This document shows positions 52,180 to 61,721 of a stretch of 64,000 nt of DNA, one piece after another. The DNA comes from Bordetella genomosp. 7 (GTDB taxonomy: Bacteria > Pseudomonadota > Gammaproteobacteria > Burkholderiales > Burkholderiaceae_B), in assembly GCF_002261265.1 (NCBI RefSeq), contig NZ_NEVK01000004.1, positions 124,001 to 188,000 of the forward strand, written 5' to 3'. The translations under genes and the position numbers were made by a program. The first letter of the stretch is position 1; every line of letters starts with the position of its first letter. The notes beneath the pieces are model-generated. The model did not search any database. It worked only from the letters and a program-made list of their open reading frames with translations, and was not told where the DNA came from.

Positions 52180-53295
52180 ATGAAGCTTCTGCAACGCGTT
52201 ACCCCAGTCGCCATGGCTTTTGGGGCGCTGCTCCTGGCCGGCGCGGCCCAGGCGGCCGATACGATCAAGATCGGCATCCCGCAGCCCATGACCGGGCCCA
52301 ACACCCAATACGGGACGCAGATCCAGGCCGGCGCGCTGACTGCTATCGAAACCATCAACGCCCAAGGGGGCGTCAAAGGCAAGAAGCTCGAACCCATTCT
52401 TATTGACGATGGCTGCGAACCCAAGCAGGCCGTGCCCGCGGCCAACCGCGTGGTCAATTCGGGAGCCAAGTTCGCCGTGGCGCACGCCTGCTCGGGCGTG
52501 ACCGTGCCGGCGGTGAACGTCTACGAACAAGAAGGCATCGTGGCCATTACCCCGGGCGCCACCTCGCCGCTGGTTACCGACACCACCAAACCGCACTTCT
52601 TCTTCCGCACCATTGGCCGCGACGACCAGCAAGGCCCGTTTGCCGCGCGTTATATCGCCAACACGCTCAAGCCGCAGAAAGTCGCGGTGCTGCATGACAA
52701 GCAGACGTACGGCTCGGGCGTGGCCACCCAGGTGAAGGATTCGCTGGAAAAGAACAAGGTCAACGTCGTGATGTTCGAAGGCATCAACGTTGGCGACAGC
52801 GATTATTCGGCCGTGATCACCAAGCTCAAGAGCGCGGGTGTGGACCTGGTGTATTTCGGCGGCTACCACCCGGAACTGGGCCTGCTGCTGCGCCAGTCGC
52901 GTGAACAGGGCCTGGATGTGCAGTTCATGGGCCCTGAAGGCACCGCCAACCAGGACCTGGTTGCCATCGCCGGCCCGGCCATCGACGGCCTGCTGGTGAC
53001 GCTGCCGTCCGACTTCACCAAGCTGCCCGGCAACGAAGGCATCGTCAAAGCCTTCCGTGACGCCAAGCGCGATCCCGATGGCGCGTTCCAGATGCCCGCC
53101 TATGCCGCCGTGCAGATCCTGGCCAAGAGCATCGACGCCGTGGGCGAAGACCCCGCCAAGGTCGCAGACTACATGCACAAGACCGCCTTCGACACCGCCA
53201 TCGGCAAAGTCGAGTACGACGCCAAGGGCGACCTGAAGGACTTTGAATTCGCCGTCTTCAAGTGGGACAAAGACGGCAAGAAGACCCAGCTGTAA
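52180..53295 (+). CDS. livJ: Branched-chain amino acid ABC receptor
   Basis: 371 aa from ATG 52180 (GGAG upstream). The signal peptide is AMAFGALLLAGAAQAAD. It is a Peripla_BP_6 receptor: IKIGIPQPMTGPNTQYG, IDDGCEPKQAVPAANRVV, CSGVTVPAVNVYEQEG and FRTIGRDDQQGP. It heads livJHMGF. It binds Leu/Ile/Val or related amino acids; the exact range is unknown. The 42638-43765 gene is its paralogue. Confidence 0.94.
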   Translation: MKLLQRVTPVAMAFGALLLAGAAQAADTIKIGIPQPMTGPNTQYGTQIQAGALTAIETINAQGGVKGKKLEPILIDDGCEPKQAVPAANRVVNSGAKFAVAHACSGVTVPAVNVYEQEGIVAITPGATSPLVTDTTKPHFFFRTIGRDDQQGPFAARYIANTLKPQKVAVLHDKQTYGSGVATQVKDSLEKNKVNVVMFEGINVGDSDYSAVITKLKSAGVDLVYFGGYHPELGLLLRQSREQGLDVQFMGPEGTANQDLVAIAGPAIDGLLVTLPSDFTKLPGNEGIVKAFRDAKRDPDGAFQMPAYAAVQILAKSIDAVGEDPAKVADYMHKTAFDTAIGKVEYDAKGDLKDFEFAVFKWDKDGKKTQL

Positions 53296-53343
53296 ACTCG
53301 CGCCGTCCCGGCCATCCGCCGGGACTTGTTCGCACGCCCAGGT

Positions 53344-53376
53344 TTCCGGCTCCGGGTCGTTCTACCGGAGCCGGAA
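53344..53376 (+). promoter_or_regulatory. Intercistronic hairpin between livJ and livH
   Basis: TTCCGGCTCCGG and CCGGAGCCGGAA form a perfect 12-bp stem with a 9-nt loop (53344-53355, 53365-53376). No U-tract follows. Such hairpins often protect a receptor mRNA from 3' decay, so livJ may be made in excess over the membrane genes. Confidence 0.6.
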
Positions 53377-53402
53377 CCATTTGGAGCATAGGTATTCCAT
53401 CC

Positions 53403-54329
53403 ATGTCAGACCTTATCCCTCAACTTACCCAGCAGGTCTTCAATGGCCTTTCGCTGGGCGCGATCTACGCGCTGATCGCCATCGGCTACACGATGGTCTA
53501 CGGCATCATCGGTATGATCAACTTTGCCCACGGCGAGATCTACATGATCGGCGCCTACGTGGGCCTGGTAACCCTGACCGCCATCGGCACCAATAGCGGG
53601 TTGCCCCTGCCATTCCTGATCGCGGCGATGCTGCTCGTTGCGATAGCCGTCACGGGCGTGTATGGGTTCAGCGTCGAGCGCGTGGCCTACCGCCCCGTGC
53701 GCGGCAGCCAGCGTCTGGTGGCATTGATTTCCGCCATCGGCATGTCGATTTTCCTGCAGAACTGGGTGGCCCTGGGCCAAGGCGCGCGAGACATGGCCGT
53801 GCCTTCGCTGATTTCCGGCTCGCTGCAGTTCCAGATGGGCTCGGAGTTCGACGTGACGCTGCCGTATTCACGCATGATGATCATCGTGGTCACCGTGCTG
53901 CTGATGGTGGCGCTGTGGTTATTCATCAAGCATTCGCGCATGGGCCGGGCGTCGCGCGCCTGCTCGCAGGACATGCACATGGCGAACCTGCTGGGCATCG
54001 ACACCAACCGGGTGATTTCTTTCACCTTCATATTGGGCGCCATGCTGGCGGCCGTGGGGGGCGTGCTCATCGCCATCACGATCGGCAAGCTCAACCCGTT
54101 CATCGGCTTCCTGGCCGGCATCAAGGCGTTTACCGCCGCAGTGCTGGGCGGTATCGGCAGCATTCCCGGCGCGATGCTGGGCGGAGTGCTGCTGGGGCTG
54201 GCCGAGACGCTGGCCGCAGCATATATCTCGTCCCAATACAAAGACATTGTGGCGTTTTCGCTGCTGGTGCTGATCCTGCTGTTCCGTCCTTCCGGACTGC
54301 TCGGCAAACCTGAGGTGGAAAAAGTCTGA
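53403..54329 (+). CDS. livH: Branched-chain amino acid ABC permease LivH
   Basis: 308 aa with about eight membrane segments. N-terminal [33 protein letters not shown] is the LivH signature. [26 protein letters not shown] is the late cytoplasmic-loop motif. The first 47 codons of the open frame (from 53262) are rejected because they cover the hairpin. The stop overlaps the livM ATG by 1 nt (TGATG). Confidence 0.95.
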   Translation: MSDLIPQLTQQVFNGLSLGAIYALIAIGYTMVYGIIGMINFAHGEIYMIGAYVGLVTLTAIGTNSGLPLPFLIAAMLLVAIAVTGVYGFSVERVAYRPVRGSQRLVALISAIGMSIFLQNWVALGQGARDMAVPSLISGSLQFQMGSEFDVTLPYSRMMIIVVTVLLMVALWLFIKHSRMGRASRACSQDMHMANLLGIDTNRVISFTFILGAMLAAVGGVLIAITIGKLNPFIGFLAGIKAFTAAVLGGIGSIPGAMLGGVLLGLAETLAAAYISSQYKDIVAFSLLVLILLFRPSGLLGKPEVEKV

Positions 54330-55564
54330 TGGCCAACCACACCCTAAAGAACGCGACGATGGCGGCCGTGCTGACGGCCATCATCGTCATGCCGGTGTTC
54401 GGGCTGCAGCTGGTTCGCCAGGGCGCTCGCACCCATCTGGAAGCCCACTGGGAGATGGTGGCCCTGGCTGCCGCAGTGGTGTTTGTTTTTCAACTGGTGC
54501 GCCCTTGGCTGGCCAAGCCCTTCCAGCGGCTCAAGACCAGCATTCCCGTGTTGCCGGCAGCGCCTGCCAAGGGCAATAAGTGGATCATCGCGCTGCTGAT
54601 CCTGGCGGCCGTGGTCTGGCCGTTTTTCAGCGGCCGCAGCTCGGTCGACATCGCCACCCTGGTGCTGATCTACGTCATGCTGGGGCTGGGCCTGAATATC
54701 GTGGTGGGCTTTGCCGGCCTGCTGGATCTTGGTTTTGTCGGCTTTTACGCGGTGGGCGCCTATACGTATGCGCTGCTGTATCACTGGGCTGACTGGGGGT
54801 TCTGGCAAGCCTTGCCGCTGGCAGGCGCCATGGCGGCACTGTTCGGGTTCCTGCTGGGCTTCCCAGTATTGCGCCTGCGCGGCGACTACCTTGCCATCGT
54901 GACGCTGGGCTTTGGCGAGATCATCCGCCTGCTGCTCATCAACCTGAACTTCATCACGGGCGGCCCGGATGGCATCTCGGGCATTCCCAAGCCCACCGTG
55001 TTCGGCATGGAAATGTCGCGCCGCGCCAGCGAAGAGGGCGGGCGTACCTTCCACGACATCATGGGATGGACGTTCGACAACCAGCACATGGTGAACTATC
55101 TGTACCTGATGGCGCTGGCGCTGGCCTTGCTGACGCTGTTCGTATCCACGCGGCTGATCCGCATGCCGGTCGGGCGCGCATGGGAAGCTTTGCGTGAAGA
55201 CGAGATCGCATGCCGCTCGCTGGGCCTGAACCCCACGCGCATCAAGCTGTCGGCGTTTACGCTGGGCGCGATGTTCGCGGGCTTTGGCGGCGCGTTCTTC
55301 GCGGCGCGGCAGGGCATGGTCAACCCCGAATCGTTCACCTTCATCGAGTCGGCGCTGATTCTGGCCATTGTGGTGCTGGGCGGCATGGGCTCCCAGGTGG
55401 GCGTGATTCTGGCCGCGATTCTGCTGACCGTGTTGCCGGAAGTGGCGCGCGAGTTTGCCGAATATCGGATGCTGATTTTCGGCCTGGTGATGGTGCTGAT
55501 GATGATGTGGCGTCCACAAGGGCTGTTGCCCATGAAGCGTCCCCATGTGGAGCTGGCCAAATGA
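54329..55564 (+). CDS. livM: Branched-chain amino acid ABC permease LivM
   Basis: 411 aa, longer than LivH because of an N-terminal extension with two extra membrane segments, as is usual for LivM. The core shows [50 protein letters not shown] and [16 protein letters not shown]. It pairs with LivH. It overlaps livG by 4 nt. Confidence 0.95.
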   Translation: MANHTLKNATMAAVLTAIIVMPVFGLQLVRQGARTHLEAHWEMVALAAAVVFVFQLVRPWLAKPFQRLKTSIPVLPAAPAKGNKWIIALLILAAVVWPFFSGRSSVDIATLVLIYVMLGLGLNIVVGFAGLLDLGFVGFYAVGAYTYALLYHWADWGFWQALPLAGAMAALFGFLLGFPVLRLRGDYLAIVTLGFGEIIRLLLINLNFITGGPDGISGIPKPTVFGMEMSRRASEEGGRTFHDIMGWTFDNQHMVNYLYLMALALALLTLFVSTRLIRMPVGRAWEALREDEIACRSLGLNPTRIKLSAFTLGAMFAGFGGAFFAARQGMVNPESFTFIESALILAIVVLGGMGSQVGVILAAILLTVLPEVAREFAEYRMLIFGLVMVLMMMWRPQGLLPMKRPHVELAK

Positions 55565-56328
55565 GCGAAGTATTGTTGAAAGTAGCCGGGCTGAGCATGC
55601 GGTTCGGCGGCCTGCTGGCCGTCGACGGCGTGGGGTTCGAGGTGCGCCGCGACGAAGTCTTCGCCATTATCGGCCCCAACGGCGCGGGCAAGACGACGGT
55701 GTTCAACTGCGTGGGCGGCTTTTATAAGCCCACCGCCGGCGAGATCGTCATGGACGATAAGCCGATCACCGGCTTGCCCAGCCACAAAGTGGCCCGCCAC
55801 GGATTGGTTCGCACCTTCCAGAACGTGCGCCTCTTCAAGCAGCTGACGGTGCTGGAAAACCTGCTGGTGGCGCAGCACACGCAGGTGGAGTCGCGCCTGC
55901 TGCCCGGCCTGCTCAAGCTGAAGTCGTACCGCGAATCAGAAGACGCGGCGTTGGCGCGGGCTGCGCACTGGCTCGATTTTATGGGCCTGCGCGAATACGC
56001 CAACCGCGAGGCAGGCTATCTGGCCTATGGCCACCAGCGGCGGCTGGAGATCGCGCGGTGCATGATCACCAAGCCGCGCCTGTTGATGCTGGACGAGCCC
56101 GCGGCCGGCCTGAACCCGCAGGAAAAACGCGATCTGCAACAGTTGATAGACCAGCTGCGCCGCGAATTCGGCGTGGCGGTTTTGCTGATCGAGCACGATA
56201 TGAGCCTGATCATGGGTATATCCGACCGGATCCTGGTCATGGAACATGGCAAGCCGATCACCACGGGCACGCCCGAGCAGGTGCGCAGTGACGAGCGCGT
56301 CATCAAGGCGTACCTGGGGGAAGAATGA
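55561..56328 (+). CDS. livG: Branched-chain amino acid ABC ATPase LivG
   Basis: 255 aa from ATG 55561. Walker [17 protein letters not shown] is near residue 39, followed by the LivG-specific [21 protein letters not shown]. The signature region [13 protein letters not shown] is slightly unusual: LAYGHQRR stands in place of LSGGxQR. Walker [14 protein letters not shown] and H-loop [11 protein letters not shown] are intact. An upstream frame from 55210 lies within livM and is spurious. Confidence 0.95.
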   Translation: MSEVLLKVAGLSMRFGGLLAVDGVGFEVRRDEVFAIIGPNGAGKTTVFNCVGGFYKPTAGEIVMDDKPITGLPSHKVARHGLVRTFQNVRLFKQLTVLENLLVAQHTQVESRLLPGLLKLKSYRESEDAALARAAHWLDFMGLREYANREAGYLAYGHQRRLEIARCMITKPRLLMLDEPAAGLNPQEKRDLQQLIDQLRREFGVAVLLIEHDMSLIMGISDRILVMEHGKPITTGTPEQVRSDERVIKAYLGEE

Positions 56329-57029
56329 TGCTGAAGCTGGACAACATCCATACGTATTACGGCGCCATCCAGGCCTTGAATGGCGTGTCGGTAGAAGTCA
56401 ACAAGGGCGAGATCGTGACGCTGATCGGCGCCAACGGGGCCGGCAAGACCACGCTGCTGATGACGGTGTGCGGCAACCCGCGCGCGCGTGAAGGCACGAT
56501 CACCTTCGAGGGCGAAGACATTACCCGCAAGGAAACGCACCACATCATGCGTTCGGGTATTGCCATATCGCCAGAGGGCCGGCGCGTGTTCAAGGATCTG
56601 ACGGTGTCCGAGAACCTGATGATGGGCGGGTTTTTCGCGAGCCGCGATGCTATCCAGGCGGGCCTGGAGCACGTGTACGGCCTGTTCCCGCGCCTGAAAG
56701 AGCGGGCCAACCAGCGCGCAGGCCTGATGTCGGGTGGCGAACAGCAGATGCTGGCCATCGGACGCGCGCTGATGACGCAACCCAAGCTGCTGCTGCTGGA
56801 TGAGCCTACGCTGGGGCTTGCGCCTTTGATCATCGCGCAGATCTTCGACATCATCCGCACCATCCGCGAGCAGGGCGTCACCGTGTTCCTGGTGGAACAG
56901 AACGCCCACAAGGCGCTGCAGGTCGCCGACCGTGGCTATGTGCTGGAAAACGGCCGGGTGGTGCTGCAGGACTCCGGCGCCAACCTGCTGGCCAACGACG
57001 CGGTACGCAAGGCATACCTGGGCGGCTGA
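56325..57029 (+). CDS. livF: Branched-chain amino acid ABC ATPase LivF
   Basis: 234 aa. Walker A GANGAGKTTLLMTVCG, LivF-type SPEGRRVFKDLTVSENLMMGG, signature LMSGGEQQMLAIGRALM, Walker B LLLLDEPTLGLAPLI, and the H-loop FLVEQNAHKAL. It overlaps livG by 4 nt and ends the operon. Cluster F palindromes follow 23 nt later. Confidence 0.96.
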   Translation: MMLKLDNIHTYYGAIQALNGVSVEVNKGEIVTLIGANGAGKTTLLMTVCGNPRAREGTITFEGEDITRKETHHIMRSGIAISPEGRRVFKDLTVSENLMMGGFFASRDAIQAGLEHVYGLFPRLKERANQRAGLMSGGEQQMLAIGRALMTQPKLLLLDEPTLGLAPLIIAQIFDIIRTIREQGVTVFLVEQNAHKALQVADRGYVLENGRVVLQDSGANLLANDAVRKAYLGG

Positions 57030-57447
57030 CGGCGTCGGCCGCTGGTTCCTTTGGTGTCTGACACCCTTCGGGAGTCAGACACCTGGGGCGAGGGGGGTGA
57101 TGCCGTGTTGGTGTCTGACACCCTTTGGGAGTCAGACACCTGGGGCGAGGGGGGTGATGCCGTGTTGGTGTCTGACACCCTTTGGGAGTCAGACACCTGG
57201 GGCGAGGGGTGGTGAGGCCGTGTGGGTGTCTGACACCCTTCGGGAGTCAGACACCTGGGGCGAGGGGTGGTGAGGCCGTGTTGGTGTCTGACACCCTTCG
57301 GGAGTCAGACACCTGGGCGAGGGGGGATGCCGTGTTGGTGTCTGACTCCCGAAGGGAGTCAGACACCTGGGCGCGAGGGGCCTGGGGTCTCTGACACGTT
57401 TTGTCGCGCGATGTGGTGGGGGGCATGTAGTACAGTTTCAGGGCCCC
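57030..57447. other. Non-coding region between livF and sugar dehydrogenase
   Basis: 418 bp filled mostly by cluster F. The last ~80 bp contain the probable promoter of the downstream gene (ATGTAGTACAGTTTC, near 57425-57439), but I cannot assign boxes. Open frames through the repeats are spurious. Confidence 0.6.
57053..57367. repeat. REP-like palindrome cluster F (6 copies)
   Basis: Copies start at 57053, 57110, 57167, 57225, 57283 and 57337, each 31 nt, mostly 57-58 bp apart. The linkers are G-rich and near-identical (TGGGGCGAGGGG, then GCCGTGTTG). The last copy differs: its arms GGTGTCTGACTCC and GGAGTCAGACACC pair perfectly around CGAAG. Confidence 0.92.
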
Positions 57448-58653
57448 ATGCACGCTGCGAGGTGCTTCATGTCGAGATTTTCATCTTGCCGGGCCTGGCC
57501 CCGGTTCGTGGCGTCCGCCGCCGGATTGGCCGTGTTGCTGGCGGGCGGTGCGCCCGTCGGGGCCCAGACGCAGGCGCCCGAACCTGTGCGGGCCCAAGCC
57601 CGGGTAACCACCTTGGCCAAAGGCCTGGAACATCCGTGGTCGCTGGCGTTTCTGCCGGGCGGCGGCATGCTGATCACCGAGCGTGCCGGACGCTTGCGGC
57701 ATTGGGATGCCCAGGCCGGCCTGTCTCAGCCGTTGTCGGGCCTGCCCGAGGTTCATGCAAGCGGGCAGGGTGGCCTTCTGGATGTGGTGCTGTCGCCCGA
57801 CTTCGAGCAGGACCGCCTGGTGTATCTGTCGTACGCCGAGTCCGATGGCGACCGCAGCGGCACGGCGGTGGGCCGCGGCCGCTTGTCTGCCGATGCGCGC
57901 GGCCTGGAAGACTTCACGGTGGTTTTCCGCCAGGAACCCAAGTTATCCAGCGGCCAGCACTATGGCGGCAGGATGCTGTTCGGCAAGGATGGCCTGCTGT
58001 ACATCGCGCTGGGCGAGAACAACCGCCGGCCGACCGCGCAAGACCTGGACAAGTTGCAGGGCAAGATTGTGCGCATCCACCCCGACGGCCAAGTGCCGCG
58101 CGACAACCCGTTCGCGCGCCGGGCCGGCGCGCGCGCCGAGATCTGGACGTACGGCATGCGCAATCCGCAAGGTATGGCGCTGAACCCCTGGACGGGCGAA
58201 CTATGGGAACACGAGCACGGGCCGCGCGGCGGCGACGAAATCAATATCGTGCAGCCGGGCCTTAACTACGGCTGGCCGCTGGCCACGCACGGCATCAATT
58301 ATTCCGGCTTTGCCATCCCGGAAGCCAAGGGAACGAGCCAGCCCGGCATGCAGGGCCCGCTGTACTGGTGGAAGAAATCCCCGGCCATCAGCGGCATGGC
58401 TTTTTACGACGCCGACCGCTATCCCGAATGGCGGGAATCGCTGTTCATCGGCGCCCTGGGCGGCCAGGAACTGATCCGCCTGCAACTGCGGGGCGGCAAG
58501 GAAATCATCGCAGAGGAACGCTTGCTGCACGACCTGAACGCGCGCATACGCGATGTGCGCCAGGGGCCGGATGGCGAAGTGTACGTCTTGACCGACGCGG
58601 GTGACGGCGCGCTGTTGCGCGTGGCCCCCGCCACACAGGAAGGCAGGCAATGA
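57448..58653 (+). CDS. PQQ-dependent soluble aldose sugar dehydrogenase (YliI/Asd-like)
   Basis: 401 aa (ATG 57469 is an alternative start). The signal peptide is FVASAAGLAVLLAGGAPVGAQ. Beta-propeller motifs of the GSDH family: GLEHPWSLAFLPGGGMLITER, ASGQGGLLDVVLSPDF, GQHYGGRMLFGKDG, GMRNPQGMALNP and EHEHGPRGGDEINI. It likely oxidises aldoses in the periplasm with PQQ and Ca2+. No pqq genes are in the window. It overlaps the GST gene by 4 nt. Confidence 0.9.
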   Translation: MHAARCFMSRFSSCRAWPRFVASAAGLAVLLAGGAPVGAQTQAPEPVRAQARVTTLAKGLEHPWSLAFLPGGGMLITERAGRLRHWDAQAGLSQPLSGLPEVHASGQGGLLDVVLSPDFEQDRLVYLSYAESDGDRSGTAVGRGRLSADARGLEDFTVVFRQEPKLSSGQHYGGRMLFGKDGLLYIALGENNRRPTAQDLDKLQGKIVRIHPDGQVPRDNPFARRAGARAEIWTYGMRNPQGMALNPWTGELWEHEHGPRGGDEINIVQPGLNYGWPLATHGINYSGFAIPEAKGTSQPGMQGPLYWWKKSPAISGMAFYDADRYPEWRESLFIGALGGQELIRLQLRGGKEIIAEERLLHDLNARIRDVRQGPDGEVYVLTDAGDGALLRVAPATQEGRQ

Positions 58654-59288
58654 GCACCTACGAGCTTATCGGATCGCGCGGCTGTGGTTCGGCGATCATA
58701 GAAATGGCGCTGGACCTGGCCGCTATCCCGTACACAGTGACCGACTTGCCGTACCTGAAGCCCGGGCCCGGCCGGGACCGGTTGCTGCGCCTGAACGCGA
58801 CGGGGCAGGTTCCCACCCTGGTATTGCCCGGTGGAGAAGTAATGACGGAAAGCGCGGCGATGGTACTGCACATCAGCGATGTCGCGCCCGGAGCGGGCCT
58901 GGTGCCGCCTTCGGACAGCACCGACCGGCAGCGGTTCTGGCATTTGCTGATGCGCATCGTGGGCGCGGTATATCCCACGTTCACGTATGCGGACGAGCCA
59001 GCCAAATGGACGACTCCGGGCGACCCCGCGGAACTGCTGCGCACGCGCGTGCATACCCGGCGCGCCGAGCTATGGCAAGAAATAGACCGCCTGGCGGGGG
59101 CGCCCCATGCGCTGGGGCGCCGGTTCAGCGCGCTGGATCTGTATATATCGGTGATGATACGTTGGCGTCCGGGGCCGGCCTGGTTCAAGGAAAACTGCCC
59201 CGCGCTGTATGCGATTGCCGAGCAGGCGGCCGCGCAGCCCGACGTGGGCAAGGTGCTGGCGCGCCATTTCGACCCGCCCCTGGAGTAG
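58650..59288 (+). CDS. Glutathione S-transferase family protein
   Basis: 212 aa, normal GST length. The N-terminal thioredoxin-like half (ELIGSRGCGSAIIEMAL ... NATGQVPTLVLPGGEVMTESAAM) has the cis-Pro and the ES glutathione-binding pair. The C-terminal half is helical (RFSALDLYISVMIRW). Substrate unknown. Overlaps the upstream PQQ dehydrogenase gene (ATGA). Confidence 0.9.
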   Translation: MSTYELIGSRGCGSAIIEMALDLAAIPYTVTDLPYLKPGPGRDRLLRLNATGQVPTLVLPGGEVMTESAAMVLHISDVAPGAGLVPPSDSTDRQRFWHLLMRIVGAVYPTFTYADEPAKWTTPGDPAELLRTRVHTRRAELWQEIDRLAGAPHALGRRFSALDLYISVMIRWRPGPAWFKENCPALYAIAEQAAAQPDVGKVLARHFDPPLE

Positions 59289-59306
59289 CAAGGCCCCGCC
59301 CAGGCG

Positions 59307-59681
59307 TCAGGCGGACCGCCACGCCGCCCAGGCGACCATGCCCCAGGCCAGCAGAAATGCCACGCCGCCCAGCGGCGTGATGGCGCCCAGCCACCGCGTG
59401 CCGGTGCTTGCCAGCAGGTAAAGGCTGCCGCTGAAAAGCACGATGCCGGCAAACATGACCACCCCGGCGGTGGACAGCAGCGCCGAGCCGAAACGCGCAC
59501 CCAGCAGAACCACGACGAACAAGCCCAGTGCGTGGACCAGGTGATACAGCACGCCCGTCTGCCAGACAGCCAGCAAATCGGGAGACAGTACCCGCTTGAG
59601 TCCATGCGCCCCGAACGCGCCCGCGCCCACGGCGGCGATCATGTTCAGCGCGGCGAGGATGGTGAGTTGTCGGTCGGTCAT
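59307..59681 (-). CDS. DUF423 membrane protein (YgdD-like)
   Basis: 124 aa with four membrane segments. The signature NMIAAVGAGAFGAHGLK is at the N-terminus, WQTGVLYHLVHALGLF in the middle and TPLGGVAFLLAWGMVAWA at the end. Function is unknown across the family. Converges with the GST gene. Confidence 0.92.
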   Translation of the reverse strand: MTDRQLTILAALNMIAAVGAGAFGAHGLKRVLSPDLLAVWQTGVLYHLVHALGLFVVVLLGARFGSALLSTAGVVMFAGIVLFSGSLYLLASTGTRWLGAITPLGGVAFLLAWGMVAWAAWRSA

Positions 59682-59750
59682 GTGATTTCCTTGGTATGTG
59701 CGGTACAGGGGCGGGGCGGCATGCCGTACAGCGTGCCCGCGCCCGCGGGA

Positions 59751-60701
59751 TTATCGATTGCGCCGGATCAGGGTGGACTTGCCGAAGAGGCTTTGCGCGA
59801 GTTCGGTGGCCAGAACGGCGGTTTTGTTGCGCACGTCCAGCGCGGGATTGAGTTCGACGATATCCAGTGAACCCAGCAGGCCGGTGTCGGCGATCATTTC
59901 CATGCACAGCTGGGCTTCGCGATATGTGGGGCCGCCCGGAATGCTGGTTGCAACGGCGGGTGCGATTTCCGGGTCGAGAAAGTCGACGTCGAAGCTCACG
60001 TGCAGATGCGTGCCGGGGGCCAGGTCGCCAAGGGCGGCCTCGATGACGGCGCGCATTCCGAGCTCATCGATGGTGCGCATGTCGTATACCTGGATGCCGG
60101 CGGCGTCGATCAGTTGCTTTTCGCCTTCGTCGACGCTGCGGATACCGATCTGGCGTATCCAGTCCGGTTGCAGCGCGGGGGCATGGCCCGCCAGCGCAGT
60201 CAGGGCCGCCGGCCCGTGGCCGCACAGACAGGCGACCGGCATGCCATGCATATTGCCGGACGGCGTGTGCGCGTGAGTGTTGAAATCGGCATGCGCATCG
60301 AACCACAGCACGCGCAACGGTTTGCCCGCGCTTTGGCAATGCCGCGCCACGGCGCTGATCGATCCGATGGCCAGGCAGTGGTCGCCCCCCATCAGCACCG
60401 GCAGGCGGCCGCGTCGCAGTTCGGTATGCACGGCGTCATGTACCTGTCTGTTCCAGGCGATCACTTCGGGCAGGTGGCGATGGCCGTCGGCGGGGGGGAG
60501 CTCGGGGTTGGCCGGGCCGGGCAGGTTGCCGGCGTCTTCGACGTGGTGCCCCAGCGCGCGCAGCGCCTGGGCCAGCCCTGCGACGCGCAAGGCTTCCGGC
60601 CCCATCGACGCGCCGCGCGAGCCGGCGCCTACGTCGGTGGGCGCGCCCAGAAGCGTAATGGCGCGCGACGCGGCAGGGGCAGTCGGGTAGATGCTGGACA
60701 C
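59751..60701 (-). CDS. rocF: Arginase
   Basis: 316 aa, GTG start at 60701 with GGAG nine nt upstream. Manganese-ligand motifs are GGDHCLAIGS near residue 107, WFDAHADFNT near 133 and SFDVDFLDPEIAPAV near 237; SGNMHGMP and the final VELNPALD also match. It hydrolyses arginine to ornithine and urea. N-terminal LGAPTDVGAGSRGASMGPEALR is the typical arginase/agmatinase opening. No ornithine-pathway genes adjoin it. Confidence 0.95.
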   Translation of the reverse strand: MSSIYPTAPAASRAITLLGAPTDVGAGSRGASMGPEALRVAGLAQALRALGHHVEDAGNLPGPANPELPPADGHRHLPEVIAWNRQVHDAVHTELRRGRLPVLMGGDHCLAIGSISAVARHCQSAGKPLRVLWFDAHADFNTHAHTPSGNMHGMPVACLCGHGPAALTALAGHAPALQPDWIRQIGIRSVDEGEKQLIDAAGIQVYDMRTIDELGMRAVIEAALGDLAPGTHLHVSFDVDFLDPEIAPAVATSIPGGPTYREAQLCMEMIADTGLLGSLDIVELNPALDVRNKTAVLATELAQSLFGKSTLIRRNR

Positions 60702-60884
60702 GATGGCAGACTCCGGTTCGCCGCGGGGAAAGGCGGCTGGGCTACCGGTATCTTATCGATGTGGATGCGCAGCGCAAGCCGCGACGGGGGAGCCCAGGTC
60801 ATGCGCAGGGGCATCGGGCGGGTTGGGGCGGCGCTGCGGCACAATGACGGTTTCTGCTTTATCGTCCCGGGGCGTACCTGCATC

Positions 60885-61694
60885 ATGTTCCAGAAACTCA
60901 CGGCCGGCTTTGCCGCATTGTTGTTCCTGCTGTCGATGGGTGGCGCGGCCGGCGCCGCATCAGAGCGGCCGCTGCGCATAGGCGTCATTCCCAGTGTCGC
61001 AAACGAGGCAACGGAAATCGCCATTGCCCAGGCCGGCAAGCAGGGGCTGAAAGTAGAGCTGGTGGAGTTCAGCGACTGGGTCATGCCCAATATTGCCGCT
61101 GCCGAGGGTTCGATCGACGCGAATTTCTTCCAGCACGAGCCGTTCTTGCAACTGTTCAACCGCAGCCGGGGCACCAATCTCACGCCCATTGCTTACGGCT
61201 ATTCCACCACCATAGGTTTGTTTTCCAAGCGGCTGAAACGGGGCGACCCCGTGCCGCAGGGCGCGCGCATTGCAATCCCCAACGACCCGGTCAACGCGGG
61301 GCGAGCACTGCTGCTGTTGCAGTCGATGGGCTTGCTGGTGCTGCGCACCGGCGCCGACCATCAGGCCACGATGCAGGACATCGTCGCCAATCCGAAGCAA
61401 CTGGCGCTGATCCAGGTGGAAGGTTCGCAATCGGCGCGTACGTTCGATGACGTGACCGCGTCGGTGACCTACACGACCTTTGCCAAGCATGCGGGTATCG
61501 ACGAAAAGGACGGCCTGGCGTTTGACAACACTGACCCGGAAAACGTGCGGCGCTACGCCATCCGGTGGGTGACGCGGCCCGAACAGGCGCAGGATCCGCG
61601 TCTGCTTGAGTTCATCCGCATCTATCAGCAGTCGCCGGAGGTCAAGGCAAAGCTGCGCCAGCTGTACGGCGACCTGATTGATTTTCCGTGGTAG
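60885..61694 (+). CDS. MetQ/NlpA-type methionine receptor, orphan
   Basis: 269 aa from ATG 60885; the open frame upstream is antisense to arginase and rejected. The signal peptide is AGFAALLFLLSMGGAAGAAS, with no lipobox Cys. NlpA motifs follow: LRIGVIPSVANE, GSIDANFFQHEPFLQLFN, IAIPNDPVNAGRALLLLQ and FAKHAGIDEKDGLAF. It likely binds D/L-methionine or a relative. metN and metI are not adjacent. Confidence 0.9.
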   Translation: MFQKLTAGFAALLFLLSMGGAAGAASERPLRIGVIPSVANEATEIAIAQAGKQGLKVELVEFSDWVMPNIAAAEGSIDANFFQHEPFLQLFNRSRGTNLTPIAYGYSTTIGLFSKRLKRGDPVPQGARIAIPNDPVNAGRALLLLQSMGLLVLRTGADHQATMQDIVANPKQLALIQVEGSQSARTFDDVTASVTYTTFAKHAGIDEKDGLAFDNTDPENVRRYAIRWVTRPEQAQDPRLLEFIRIYQQSPEVKAKLRQLYGDLIDFPW

Positions 61695-61721
61695 CGGCCA
61701 GGCCGTGGCCCGGCCCAGCGC

